Of a stretch of 64,000 nt of DNA, positions 11,212 to 23,578 are shown piece by piece; positions within the stretch are counted from its first letter, which is position 1, and each line of letters starts with the position of its first letter. The translations under genes and the position numbers were made by a program. Source of the DNA: Marchantia polymorpha subsp. ruderalis (taxonomy: Eukaryota; Streptophyta; Marchantiopsida; Marchantiales; Marchantiaceae); contig AP031356.1 of NCBI GenBank assembly GCA_037833965.1, positions 26,310,501 to 26,374,500 of the forward strand, given 5' to 3'. The notes under the pieces are model-generated. The model searched no databases, had not been told where the DNA came from, and saw nothing but the letters and a program-made list of their open reading frames with translations.

Positions 11212-14200
11212 ATGTGGCCGACTGCTGCGTCTGCGACGTGTTCTCTGTCACGCACTCTGTCTCTCGGGCAAATTGGTAGCTCGTGCAAGTCAGTGAGTGG
11301 AATTGGTGGTCTCAGCAGTAGCAGTGGCGATGTTTCGATGCTTGCTTCTAGTTCGTCTTCGCTGAACTCTTCGTCGGGACTCGCGTCATTCGGTGTTGGC
11401 CAAGTCCGGGACTCGCGTGCGAGTAAGAAGAGATTCTTGAAGTGTAAGGCTTTGAAGATTGAGGGACCGCCGCCGAGAATTGAGCCTGTTGCGTCGGCCA
11501 GTTCTGAGAAGGCTGCTGAAGCTGACAAGACCACTCCTGCAGTCGATGGTGCAGCAGTTCCTTCTCCTAGCACCGCTGAATCGCAGGAAGCCAAAATAGC
11601 TCGGGTAGGCGCATGCCCAGCTCAGAATTGCCCCGTTGAGTCTGTTCTCGCTCTTCTTGGCCACGTGCAGTTAAGGCTTGCCATAGTGTTGTGGCGTTTC
11701 CAATTCACGGGTTTTTGGAATTGGCTCTGCAGAGGGCTGCCGACTGGAGGAGGGTCGAGAAGCTGAAAGAAACCGGAACTCTGCACAAAGGGAGAGTGGA
11801 TGCCTGCAACAGTGGGGGCATTCTAGTGCGCATCAATGGGCTTCAATCTTTCCTACCATTTTCGCAACTGAATTCCGCCCGCTTGACAAAAGGTCCCTGA
11901 TCGTCGACCTTGTGAGAAATTCAAATTTTCCTGTTTCTCTGCATGTTTTGATGATTGTCTTCTTCTGTCTGTCCCTTTAGGAAGATAGGGAGATAGACAC
12001 TAAGCATCACTGCCTCGTGTTATGCCAGCAATGGAATTGTCCGAACTCATGGTTTCGATAAGTCGTGAAGTAGGCGCGTGGAATTTAGACGAATTCAGAA
12101 CCTCGATGTTTGGAGTCATGATTGTGCATTGCACTTTAATTTGTCAAGCTTATTTAGCCACTCTCTTTTAAAACAAGAGGTCCTTACTTCAAATGGGACG
12201 GAAAAGACATTGGTAGCCGAGGGACAGTAGATTCATCTGAATCTGCATAGATGAAGGGAGGATCAGGCCCTTGAAGCACCTAGGATCGTCACTGAAAAGC
12301 CCTTCAAGCCGAGCGAGGTGGTGAAGCAGCTTGAATATGAAGCAAAACCTCACCGTAATGTGTTAGCTGGGTCTTACATCGCTGTAGATGACCATTTCTG
12401 CTCGTGGGGTCAGCGACCCTACGATCGAACAAGGCAGTCAAGGCTGCCTCTCTGTTTTCCTCTTGCTGCGCTGGTTCAACAAGCCTTCAATACGTAGAAG
12501 TGACAAAACCAATCGATGTCCTATCATAGTACAAATTGTCTCTTTAGTGAATGTTGTATGCATTACATATTGGACTATGTGTCCGGACTGCTTGAAGAAA
12601 TTCAATATTGGCACATGGTTAAACTCTCTATATTTTTGCGTAATCATTTGCTTGCATTTCACTCTCACGGGTATCATCATCAATTTCACGCATCTATCCC
12701 TGCTAAGTCACTTCGTATGTTGAATCAAGCGAGTATGAACCCTAATATTGTCCAAACGTGTTGATGAGAGAAGTCTTCGTCATGTGTATGCTCCAGATGG
12801 TGTGACCAGAACTTCTGCTGAAGTTGGAAAGGAGCTTGTCGGCGAGTTGATCACTGTCAAGGTATCGATCCGCACCAATTTCAATCTACGTACATGTAGT
12901 GATGCACGTACTACTTAATCATTCATCAGACCTTTATGTGTGTGCCATTCACCAAGACCTTCCAAAAGATGTGTATCGGGTGTTGGTATGTCTTATCAAT
13001 GGCTGTTTTAGGCTTATCGGAAGTTGCATATGTTTCCTAGGTCCTTACTTAGGCGGTTGGTTCCATCTGGATTGGCTCAAGTTGCTCGCTCTGTATTTCT
13101 CATGAGCCTGACGAATGTCTCAGGTGATTGAGTGCAATGAAGAGGAGAGGAGGCTGATCGTCTCCGAGAAACAGGCTGTGCTGGTGGAGAGCGTTCAGCA
13201 GATTAAAGAAGGAGATGTTTACGAGGGGAAAGTTAACTCTGTCACTGAATACGGAGCATTTGTCGACTTGAAGTTTCCTGACGGTCAGTCATCTTGCTTT
13301 CAACTCACCTGTCTATGAATCTAGAATACATTCTGTCATAAAATCACATTGCAAACATGACAATGAAGAGGAAGTCACTGTACAGAACGATAGGGAAAGA
13401 AAAAATTCCAGCCTCCGACCTCCAGAATGACTTCGGTAAAGCACCTAATGAGTACCACTCGTCGCAAAGATACGTATGACTAGTATACACGACGACAAAT
13501 TACGACGACGATACCGCTCTTGGTTGTCGAGGTCACATTGTAGCTTTGAAAGACGCTGGCAAGTAATTTGCTCCAGCATCTTTGAAGTCAAGGACAATTT
13601 GTTTTGTGGATCTGGCCTTCAAACGAACTCACGTGCGTTTTGCTTGTGGACATCTGAACTGATTTCAGCAATTGAAGCAGCAAGAGGTCCCTTTTGAGAA
13701 CATTTGGCGCTTCCAGCAGTATGTGGTTCTCTTATCTTGTACAGGTCCCTGACCATATAGTTGCTTGTCTTGCGTCCTCGCAGGATCGTATCCCGTCAGT
13801 GGACTAGTACACGTCTCGGAATTATCTTGGGATCCAGTGCCTTTTCCCAGAGATTTCATACAAGAAGAGCAAATAGTGAAAGTAAAAGTTGTTCAAGTTG
13901 ATCGGTAAGTTCTTGTCTACACCCCATTGTTTGTTTCCGCTGTATTTCCTCCCACTCTCCATTGCCAAAGGCATTGTCCTCCCAATACTCACTGCACTCG
14001 AATTCGAAGTTTCCATTCTGCGTCATCCTTTTGCCAATTTTATAATTTTTGTTGCCTATGCTGTAAATTTGATTATCGTTGTAATCCTGGCAGGGAAAAG
14101 CTAAAGCTGGCACTTTCCATCAAGCAGCTCCAAGCAGATCCCTTGTTGGAGACTCTGGACACACTCATGCCTGTCGAGCCCCTAGTAAGTCTACGCCTGC

Positions 14201-15505
14201 TTACGCCGTTTGTCACAGCTTTGGAGTCTCTTGATTTACCTTCTCCATAAGGAAGTGGATGAGGAGGTGCATGTGTTACAAATACCCCTTGTTATGTCTT
14301 GTCTTGTTACGCCGCCGTGTAACGAGGGCAGCCTTAAGATACAGCCTCTCTTTGTCGGGACTGACTGGTGAGTTTGATTCAACAACAGGAAACCACACCA
14401 GGTTCTGATGCAGAGATGATCGAGATACCCCTACCCGGACTAGAACAGATTGTCGCCTTCATGCTCGAAGAGGAAGGGTGAGTAAGTCAGTGCCGACCAT
14501 CATTCTGTAAGGGAAGGAAGGAGCCAGACATCAGGATATCAGGCACAAGTTGGAGGTTTTCGGGTCGTTCACAGCTTGTTCAGGCCTGAGCATGACAAAA
14601 GACATGAAACAGTATAAAAAAAAGTAGAGCCTTTTGGTCGTGGATGCTGCACAGATCTTTGACTTTTTAAACCAAATTTCCAGATGAAACGGGAAGTTCT
14701 GATGAGATTGAAATGGCGTTGCAGGATCACTAAAGTCACCCTGGGTCGCCAGGCTCTAGAACGACGAGTTGTTTCACAAGATCTGGAGATCTGGCTATCT
14801 AATGTAATATTCCTATTTCATTTCCTCCAGGAATTTCTTCTATTCGCTTTTTGAAGAGCTTTTCGTAAATTGTTTCAAGCTCTACTTCCGTGAAAAAACT
14901 TGGATTTATAGAACAGATTGTGCAAATGAAATAACGCCGAATCAAAGTAGCAATCTAACAATAATATATATTCATGCAGGTACCCGTGGAAGACGGAAAG
15001 TTCACCCTTTTAGCTCGGGCTGGGAGACAGGTAAGTCTTACTCAGCTAACCTTTTCTTTTGTAGATGCATAGCAGTGAACCAAAGAAGTACAAAGCAAAG
15101 CTGGATGTGACTGAGGTCCGTGATCTCCACAGGGAGTAACTCTGTCTATACAATCCAAGAAAAATGAAAGAATCAGCGATTAACTCAATGATCATCTGCC
15201 ATTTTCCCAATTCATAATTACACAGACGAGTTAGTCGTCTTGTCTTTGATGGACAGCCATTTCGTTGCCTTAATATTCAATTGTCAGTCGGCAATCCACA
15301 ATACCACCTGATATTCAGCCTGTTGTTGCACCCATAGCAGGACTGGGTGAATATTCATCAGAAGTTGACAGTATTAACAATCCAGTCACTGAGAGTGGGT
15401 ATTGTGAACCCCTTATTGCAGGTGCAAGAGGTGCATTTGGAAACCAGTCTGGACCGTGACGGAATTAAAGCCGCTGTACAAAGGGTCACTGGCAGAGTCC
15501 CTTAA
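11212..15505 (+). CDS. SRRP1: chloroplast S1-domain RNA-binding protein, SRRP1-like
   Basis: Ten exons: 11212-11604, 11733-11892, 12797-12861, 13124-13283, 13784-13904, 14094-14184, 14389-14477, 14725-14803, 14980-15030, 15422-15505. All phases agree and give 430 residues. The Ser-rich N-terminus (about 110 residues) resembles a transit peptide. Two S1 domains follow. The first starts near GTLHKGRVDACNSGGILVRI; the second has EGDVYEGKVNSVTEYGAFVD and GLVHVSELSWD. The C-terminal part contains ALSIKQLQADPLLETLD, PLPGLEQIV, RRVVSQDLEIWLSN and LLARAGRQVQEVHLETSLD. This order matches Arabidopsis SRRP1 (At3g23700), a plastid protein with RNA-chaperone and RNA-processing roles. The second intron (904 bases) is the longest. 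It is divergent from the phosphatase gene. The ATG chosen is the first in the frame that carries the transit-like sequence. Confidence 0.92.
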
Positions 15506-18500
15506 GCTTCAGGTAGCCGGGGAGAATTGGCATATTAGATGTGCCAAACAGAGCTTTATGTGAAAATCAGTTTGGAGAAATGGGTGTCTCCCTCCGCCCT
15601 GTCTAACTGGAGCAAGTTTAGACAGATCTGACCAGCTAAAGCTCCAATGCCTCTATTGGAAGACATTCTCTGGAGGACGCAGTGAACTTTAGGAGTTTTG
15701 TAGGGGTTGTACTTGAAGTTTAGAAGCTTGTAATATTACCAGTGGAGAGGCTCAAAATACAGCCCAGAAACTGACGTGCAAGTTGAGAGGCCATCAAGGT
15801 GGCGAATAGTGCACGCATAGCAGGGCAATTAGGCGTGAGCTTGTAAAAGCACTTCCACTTCATCATGATAGAATGTACGTTATTGTCTTACTACGTTTCC
15901 TGTATCTGTAGAGTCAATTCAAAGAAAGACGAGTATTTCTCTTCCTGCCTTGCAAATTGTCATCTCTGACTGTGACCGGACGTTGTTACAAAATTACGTC
16001 AGTGTAATATTCTCAATCTGTAGGCCTGAAGATCTACAGGTCTTTGTCCTCCTGATGAAAAAAAAGTTTCACGGTCGAGAACCATGTACGATTCAAAGTT
16101 CCAATACTTGAAATCTTGTGAATCACCAGAAATTGCAGCACGCACTTTCATGATCGACAATTCATCTCTAAACTTCTGAATAGATCTACCCCTGTTTAAA
16201 GACTGAAAGAAACCATCATCCCAGTCTATCACGATTAACGACACACAGTAATGCTAAAAATTTCTGAGCAGCAACCACCAATGTCAAATCTCCCATATTT
16301 ATTAAAAAATCATCATGCTTATGCAACATACTAAAACATACCTGTCATACTCATAATTTACCTACGAGTTTGGCAAAAACTGATCACTGGCAAGTTAGAC
16401 CTCATCTACTGATTTGATAAGTTTTGCCAACTGATCAGCCCTTCGTGAAAGTACGTCACCACGGCCAACTACTCCTAATCAGGTGTAAATCCAATCAAAA
16501 AGCGCGTTGATTCAGAAAACTTATGACAATTAATTACAAGCTCTAATGTGAGATACTTGATCTCCATTTCGTCCGCAGTCCAGATGAAGTAATCTGCCTG
16601 CTCAGTTAGAAAATGTGTAACAACGCACTGAACCAATTCTGCGAGATCAATTTCTGTATACTCAGATGTAAGGTCATGTTTCATGTATTCTCACATATCC
16701 TCAGCAGGGTTGACGGATGAATCTAGCTTGCTACCATCAAGAGTAGAGAACAGTTGTGCCACAACCCTCGCCACTCCACTACCATAGTACACTACACTGT
16801 ACTTTTATACATATACATGTCTCCAAGTCTGATGACTTCACCAAAGTGCACAGCAGTGCAGATTGGACCTAGAAGGGTCATCAACGCTATTCTACTGCCA
16901 TAGTATATTACCTTTCTAGGTCTTCAGTACATGAGATGCGCTGATCAAGGGCAATAGTGCCGAGAGATAACGACTCTTGAACCCAAATTTATAAATAAGC
17001 AAATAATATAAGTGATAAGCAGTGAATGTAAATATAGAGTAATTGTTATGATGTTTAAGTGGTAAGTCAAAGTTGCTTTCGCAGTGAACCATGTCTTTGA
17101 CTTGTATGAGAGTCTGCAAGTGAGAGTCTTTGTTGACGTGTTCATTCCCATTGATTGGGATGTTGCCGTCGTATACAATGTGCAAGGCATGTCCATTAAC
17201 AAACAACGAGGAGACCATATAGACAGTCGAAATGAGCAACTCGTAGATTCGCGAGTAGGTGAAATAATGACAATGCTGTGAGTGTTTTGATTCATTAAAG
17301 GAATCGAATACAAAATCGAGTTTCCAATCTCAATTTATTGGAATGAATATGTAAAAGTTAGTGTGAGAGCATTTTTATACATATTCACACTTTGACTCAC
17401 ATTGACATAATGAGGAGACATCAAACTGATACCCAAGTATATATTCGATTACATATTAAGTACATCAGTTTACATTTTTAAAATTTTTAAAATATATGAA
17501 TAATAATTTTATTAAGATCTGAATAAAGTAACTAAAAAAAGCAAAAAAATCCCAAAAATTCAAAAAATGTAACGTTCATGATGACTTACGATCAAAAGTG
17601 ATGTTTGCTATGGTACGAATATGGTAATGTGCAGATAGGATAATATTTGTGATTCAAGATTGTAAAAGTCTTTTTAAAGACATGATGATTGATAATATTA
17701 TTCTTGACAAAATTTAGAAAGTGATTATCAATCTTGATACTAGTCATGACATAATGTCCAAGATGATGACTACACATCTTAGATATGATGCAAATGAAAT
17801 GACATTTGCCAATGTCTGCAAGTTGTAATCTTTGTATTCCTAACCTTGAAATTCTTCATTGGTATTACAACATGTTTGCTCGAAAGAGTATGTCAAAACC
17901 CATGATATTAACCAATATTGTATCACATCTTTATTATGTACATGGTTTTTAACTAATATGCATCTAATTCTCTCTAAAGAACAATATATAGTGATCTTTA
18001 TAGGAATATTGTTAGGTCAAAGTAATATTTCCTTGATTGCCATCTGTGTTGACCTATAATGTCACATGTAATAGCACATATAGAAAGAGAGGGAGGGTCC
18101 CCAAGTGGATAGAAAACCAATCTCCGTACAAACCATTGTGATACTATTGGAGTATAAGCTCATGTTACCGTCTAACTCGATGGGCTTCTCCGCACTTTTT
18201 TTTCTACTAATTCGCCCACTTCGCCATAGATGTAGCATGGTTATAGGCCCCATTATCATCACCAAATTATTATATGCTGCGACTCCAAATTGAAATTGTA
18301 AAATGCTGGACTAGAATTCGAAACAACGGCTGCTGAGTCGGCAGAAGGACTCTCACCAGGTGGAGTCTTTTTCCGTGATTGGATAACAAACACAGTGCCC
18401 GCGAAACCGACGTCCAGCCGGATCCGGTCACATCTTTGGATCTTTCGTGTCCGTTCGCTGGTTCTACCCAGTTCATAGAAGCGAACGACGTTCACAGTTC

Positions 18501-18939
18501 GATTCTAGTCGAGCCGGAGAGAAGAATGACTTCGCGCCGCCGTCGTTCAGATTTCGGGAAAATCGCAGTTCATGTGGAACAACTCGCGTCCACGCAGTGC
18601 GAGATCAATCAAATCCTGCTGTAAGAACTGTGACCGGAGACGGGCTGCTGCTGAGCAGCTGACCTGAGGCTGACCGGGGCGCGGGATGCGGTCACGTTAT
18701 CGCGTCGTCGGTGAAGTGGAAGATCGAAACAACAAACGACGACCAGGGAATGGTTTGCAGAGCTGGCACCGGATTTGGCAAGCGCTCTAAGCTTCGGGAG
18801 TTTTCGAGCTCTGCCCGCGCCGTTCTTGGAGACACTGCGTTCGATTCATTGATTGATTGATTGCTCGTCCATTATCCGTCGAGTTCGGCTGGAACGCAAT
18901 TCGCACATTGTCGCTCCACGCAAGTGAGCGAAGTTCGTC
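15506..18939. other. interval with no confident gene
   Basis: Minus-strand open frames at 15999-16244, 16475-16684 and 16916-17239 have protein-like composition (for example LAELVQCVVTHFL and SSLFVNGHALHIVYDG). They do not join convincingly and belong to no family I know, so they may be relic exons. From about 17400 to 18060 the DNA is AT-rich and empty. From about 18300 it becomes GC-richer, consistent with the promoter and 5' leader of the chlorophyll synthase gene. A small plus-strand frame at 18379-18624 lies in that leader region and is probably chance. Confidence 0.45.
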
Positions 18940-21900
18940 ATGGCCGCCATGGCTGCCGTCGGCTCTCTGGGATCTCTGTGCTGTTCCGGCACTTCGCTCG
19001 CGGTTTCAGCTGCTGCGCGTAAAGAATACAGGGGCCTCAGCAGTGCCTCGAGTTTTTCTCTGGGACTTCCTCCCTTAGTCCGGGCGCTTCATAGTCGGAG
19101 CAATTCTCGAACAGGTTGAAGTGTGAATTCTTGCCTGTCTCTTTTTTTTCTTGAATTTTGTTATCTCTGGAGGAACGCTTTTGTCTGTACTTAGAATTGT
19201 GCCTTGTGTCTCAAGATTTATGTTACATTCTTCGACATGCAGCTGAATTCAGCAGTTGTACACAGCCGCAGTCCGCGAATGGCCATTGAATTTTCTCATG
19301 GAAGCAAAACATCTGATCGAAACTTTGGTTCTAATTATGTTCGGAAGAATGCACATTTTTATGTACACGATTCATGAGAGAATGATAATGAGGACTCAGA
19401 GCCCATTGCATGAAGGACCCCATTTCTGCCAACGTTCTTTATTTTCGGCTAACCTGATCAATCAATTCATGAATAAGGACGACGTTATCTATTTTTTCTC
19501 CCTTAGATGAGAATATAATTTTTTTCATTCACTTATCATCCAATCTAGAGATTTTGGTTTCGTCCGCAGCTTCGAACTGAAATTGGCCGGTTTCTGCCAC
19601 GGGAGCTGGGTTTCTTGGACGTTGTTGATGTTGGTATATGTGGTGTTTTCACTGGCCTTTGATTAAGGCTAGAGGATACATTGTAGGCGCTTCTTTTGTA
19701 ATGTTAAGTGATCAACGCATTAAATTGGGCGTTCTCATGTACAAAGAGAATGGACATTGACCAGAGGGTTTATGGGAACTCTTTGGCTGATCTTTTCTGA
19801 TAAACGCTCTGGCTATTCTGTTCACTGTTATGACAGGCAAGTCCATCATCAGGGCAGCCGATGCAGATACAGGTACATGTCTACTCCGAAACTGTAATAA
19901 TCACATCATCTGTCGCAGTCTGAACCGATCAAAGTTGATAAAACTCTGTTCCAATATTCCTCCCGTTTCCGAGTATAGAAACTGTTCCTAGTATCACCTG
20001 AATAGAATGTATGGCTTAGGAGATCTTAAGTTTAGGCTTAGCACATCCATTTATCCTGATTTTCGACCCTTATTCGGTGTTTTATTTTTGCCAGGCAAGA
20101 CGAAAACCACAGATACTCCGGACACCGCTCCTTCTGGGTCTGCCATTAATCAGATTCTGGGAATTAAGGGTGCTTCCGCCGAGACGGTAAACTGCAAGCC
20201 ATGTATGATTTGTTTGTCTTCTGTACAGTTTAGTGGGATATCTATATGCACTGGTATGGTTAGACTTTCTTTCCTTACATTTCTTTATCTCATGGAATCA
20301 CGGTCAGCATTACTAAATGCAGGAGATCTGCTTGTAGATTAAGGACAAGAAGTTTTACATGTATTGTCTCACTGATATTCAACGTCCCGTTGATCTCAGA
20401 ACATATGGAAAATTCGGCTTCAGCTTACAAAGCCAGTGACTTGGGCTCCTCTCATCTGGGGTGTCGCCTGTGGAGCAGCTGCCTCAGGTTTGTAAATAAT
20501 CATTTTGCTACCAGAACTTCGTAATTCATTCTTGAGGCACAATCTGGGTATCACCAGGTTGTTCTTTATGGACTGCATATACCGCAAACTTGAACTTGTC
20601 AAATGCTATTTGTATTCTTGATAGGATTGATAAACATTCGTGTCACTCTACGCAGGAAATTTTGAGTGGGGTCTGGAAGACGTTTCAAAGGCGGCTTTGT
20701 GCATGTTTATGTCAGGACCACTGCTCACTGGATATACACAGGTTCGAATCTCCATGCTATCTTGATATTCAGTATGTGGGAACATGGGGATTATACTTTC
20801 ATTGTAGCTTGTCTGCTTTGATTAAAAATATTGATTCTGCATCACGGGTTGCAGACAATCAATGATTGGTATGACCGTGAAATTGATGCCATCAATGAGC
20901 CCTACCGACCTATTCCATCTGGAGCCATCTCAGAACCTGAAGTAAGTTTCTCTTGGCTATCAATTGTCTTGCAAGACACAGGAACTTTGAGTTGTTATGT
21001 ATCTAAGTAATCAGATGGGTTAGGAGTCACATCGCTTCTTCTGCGTACAACGGATTCTATTGGAGTTCTTAGAATGGGGATTTATCATTAATCCTGATTA
21101 TTAGTTTCATCTCTGTAATTAATGTCGATTCTGTCAATTAGAGTGTCTATTTCCAGATACGGAAGGCTGGAAGTATGCGCTTGTACCTCTTTCTTAGCGG
21201 ATCTCCAACCCTATAACTAGAGGCAATCTGGCGATACTGTTGTAAGGATTGAATCCGAGGCCATCTTCGAGCAAGCTGTCCCACATACATTCTCCTTGTG
21301 AGGTTATTCCGGGATCTGCCTCTCCGCATTAGCCAAATTAGTCAAGAATAGTGTTCTCCTCAGAGCTTCATGGGCTCATTGAGCAACCATTCATCAGAAC
21401 ACCTGTCAGTAAGGATATCCTATAGTTTGTGCGGAAGGAAAGCAAGAGAAATTCCACCTAACAGTTTCTTCTCGTCAGCTTATCCTCTTATGTGTTATTC
21501 TTTGCGATTCAGTGGTAGGAAATTGCCCTGTAAATACGTTGTGAAACGTAGCCTTTATGTGCTTATGCGTGTGTGTAGGTTATTGCACAAATATGGATTC
21601 TGCTTCTAGGTGGAATTGGAGCTGCTTATGCGCTGGACGTTTGGGTAAAGCCCTTATTCCTATCTGGTATAGAGAGCGCTGTAGGTTTTCGTTTTCATTG
21701 AACTACGAAAGACACACCGGCGAATACGCCACGAAGTACCAAGCAGTGAAATATAAATTTTGTAAGCAAGTGACTATTCTCTATCTGTACTTACTTGACA
21801 TTTTTTTCCGGCAGGCCGGACATGACTTCCCTACAATTTTCTGCCTTGCTGTTGGAGGATCATTTCTATCCTACATTTACTCAGCTCCACCATTGAAGGT

Positions 21901-23578
21901 ATCCATCCCCTTCTGTTGTTATCAGCTACCTTGTTTCAGCTTTCAAACCTATTTTGCCATCATCTGATTTCCCTTTTCTCAAATGATTTTTAGCTCATGG
22001 AAACGTTTGTTTGTATTTATTGTTTTGTTCTGTTTTTGGCAGTTGAAGCAAAGTGGATGGATTGGAAACTACGCACTTGGTTCCAGCTACATATCTCTTC
22101 CATGGTTAGTTCCTTGTTCATGCGCACAAAGCCCGGGGGAGTTTTATCTAACTCAAAGTAAGGATAGCTGCATGTCATCACCAAAGTCGTTACTGCTTAT
22201 TGCCGTGACTTTAATAAGCAAGAAATGTCGTTCTGCAGGTGGTCCGGGCAGGCACTTTTTGGAACTCTTACTCCCGACGTAATTGTTCTCACTCTCTTGT
22301 ACAGCACTGCAGGGGTATGTGAACACCTCCATCTTCTCCTTTCTGGCCACCGTAAACATATCTTCTGCTTACATTGTCAGCTTAGAGAGATATTTTTCAG
22401 CAACTTTTACAGTCATTATTTCCATGTTCTTCTGGTTGCTTCTGTTATTTGTCTTTGTCTTCATTATGTATTCATGCATTCCAATTCAACTTACGTGCCT
22501 TCTGTGTCATGGTGTTTGCTCTTCTTTCGCAAGCTTAGTGTGTTATCCTTAATGGTGACTTCCGTTTTGCAGCTGGGAATTGCCATCATCAATGACTTCA
22601 AGAGCATTGAGGGAGACCGAGCTATGGGTCTGCAGGTACAATAATATGATTTTTGGCTGTTCGCTTTTTGCTGTAGAATACTGCTGATACAGTATATTGT
22701 AAGCGAACAAGCTTGTCCAAGGATTGGTAGCTCTTCTAAGTTTGTCAGGTTCAATATGTAATCCGTAGCAGGTCAATGCCTGATATAATATTATGTGCAG
22801 TCCCTACCTGTTGCATTCGGAGTAGATACTGCAAAGTGGATCTGTGCCGGAACGATCGACATTACTCAGCTCGGTGTTGCTGGTGAATTTACTTTACTCT
22901 GTCTGTTCTTTGGATAGTTTCCACGAACTTTCTGTGAATCAAAATTAAATCTCAGTGGTTGGTCTTAGGAGGAATGTTGGAGTCAATCGTCAATGTTACC
23001 ATGTTCCTGTCAGTGTATTGCGTTAGGCCTCACGAACTCAAATGAACTTCCTCTGGCTTTGGTATCTTGAATATGCAGGATATCTTCTATCGCAGGGAAA
23101 GACTGTCTATGGGTTGATCCTACTCGCTTTGATTGCTCCTCAGATTCTTTTCCAGGTATGTATTCTCAGTCACTATCAGGGTTAATCACGCCATTTTAAA
23201 GTTCCTACATGTCCAGAAGTACATGAGGAGCAAAGGAGGCTAAAGACAGTCCTCGGTATCTAATTCCATATTGTTGCCCATGACAGTTTCAATATTTCCT
23301 TGACGACCCTATTAAAAACGATGTAAAATATCAGGTATGGTCTTCACCACATTCAGGCGCAAATTTTTGCCTGGACTGTCGAGGTCTTTTACTCACTTTG
23401 AGATATGCCTGTGCTTGCTTTTTAACATGCCACTAATTACCTTAACGGGGACTAGACGGGGCTGAAGATGAGGTGCAATGTGACTGATATCAATCATTGC
23501 TATCATATATCGCAGGCTAGTGCACAACCTTTCTTTGTGTTCGGACTTCTGTGCACAGCCTTGGCAGTCAGCCACTGA
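18940..23578 (+). CDS. CHLG: chlorophyll synthase, chloroplast
   Basis: Fifteen exons give 394 residues, all in phase: 18940-19114, 19837-19872, 20095-20186, 20400-20487, 20656-20741, 20855-20941, 21579-21644, 21815-21898, 22043-22104, 22239-22314, 22573-22635, 22801-22882, 23079-23155, 23287-23334, 23516-23578. The enzyme joins phytyl or geranylgeranyl diphosphate to chlorophyllide in the thylakoid membrane, the last step of chlorophyll synthesis. Both UbiA-family prenyl-diphosphate motifs are intact: NDWYDREID (about 162-170) and NDFKSIEGD (about 291-299). Flanking family blocks include WKIRLQLTKPVTW, PYRPIPSGAISEPE, YIYSAPPLK and SLPVAFG. The first about 75 residues (rich in Ala, Ser, Arg) form the transit peptide. 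A second ATG three codons on is an alternative start. No exon is missing relative to the family. This is the most secure gene in the window. Confidence 0.97.
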
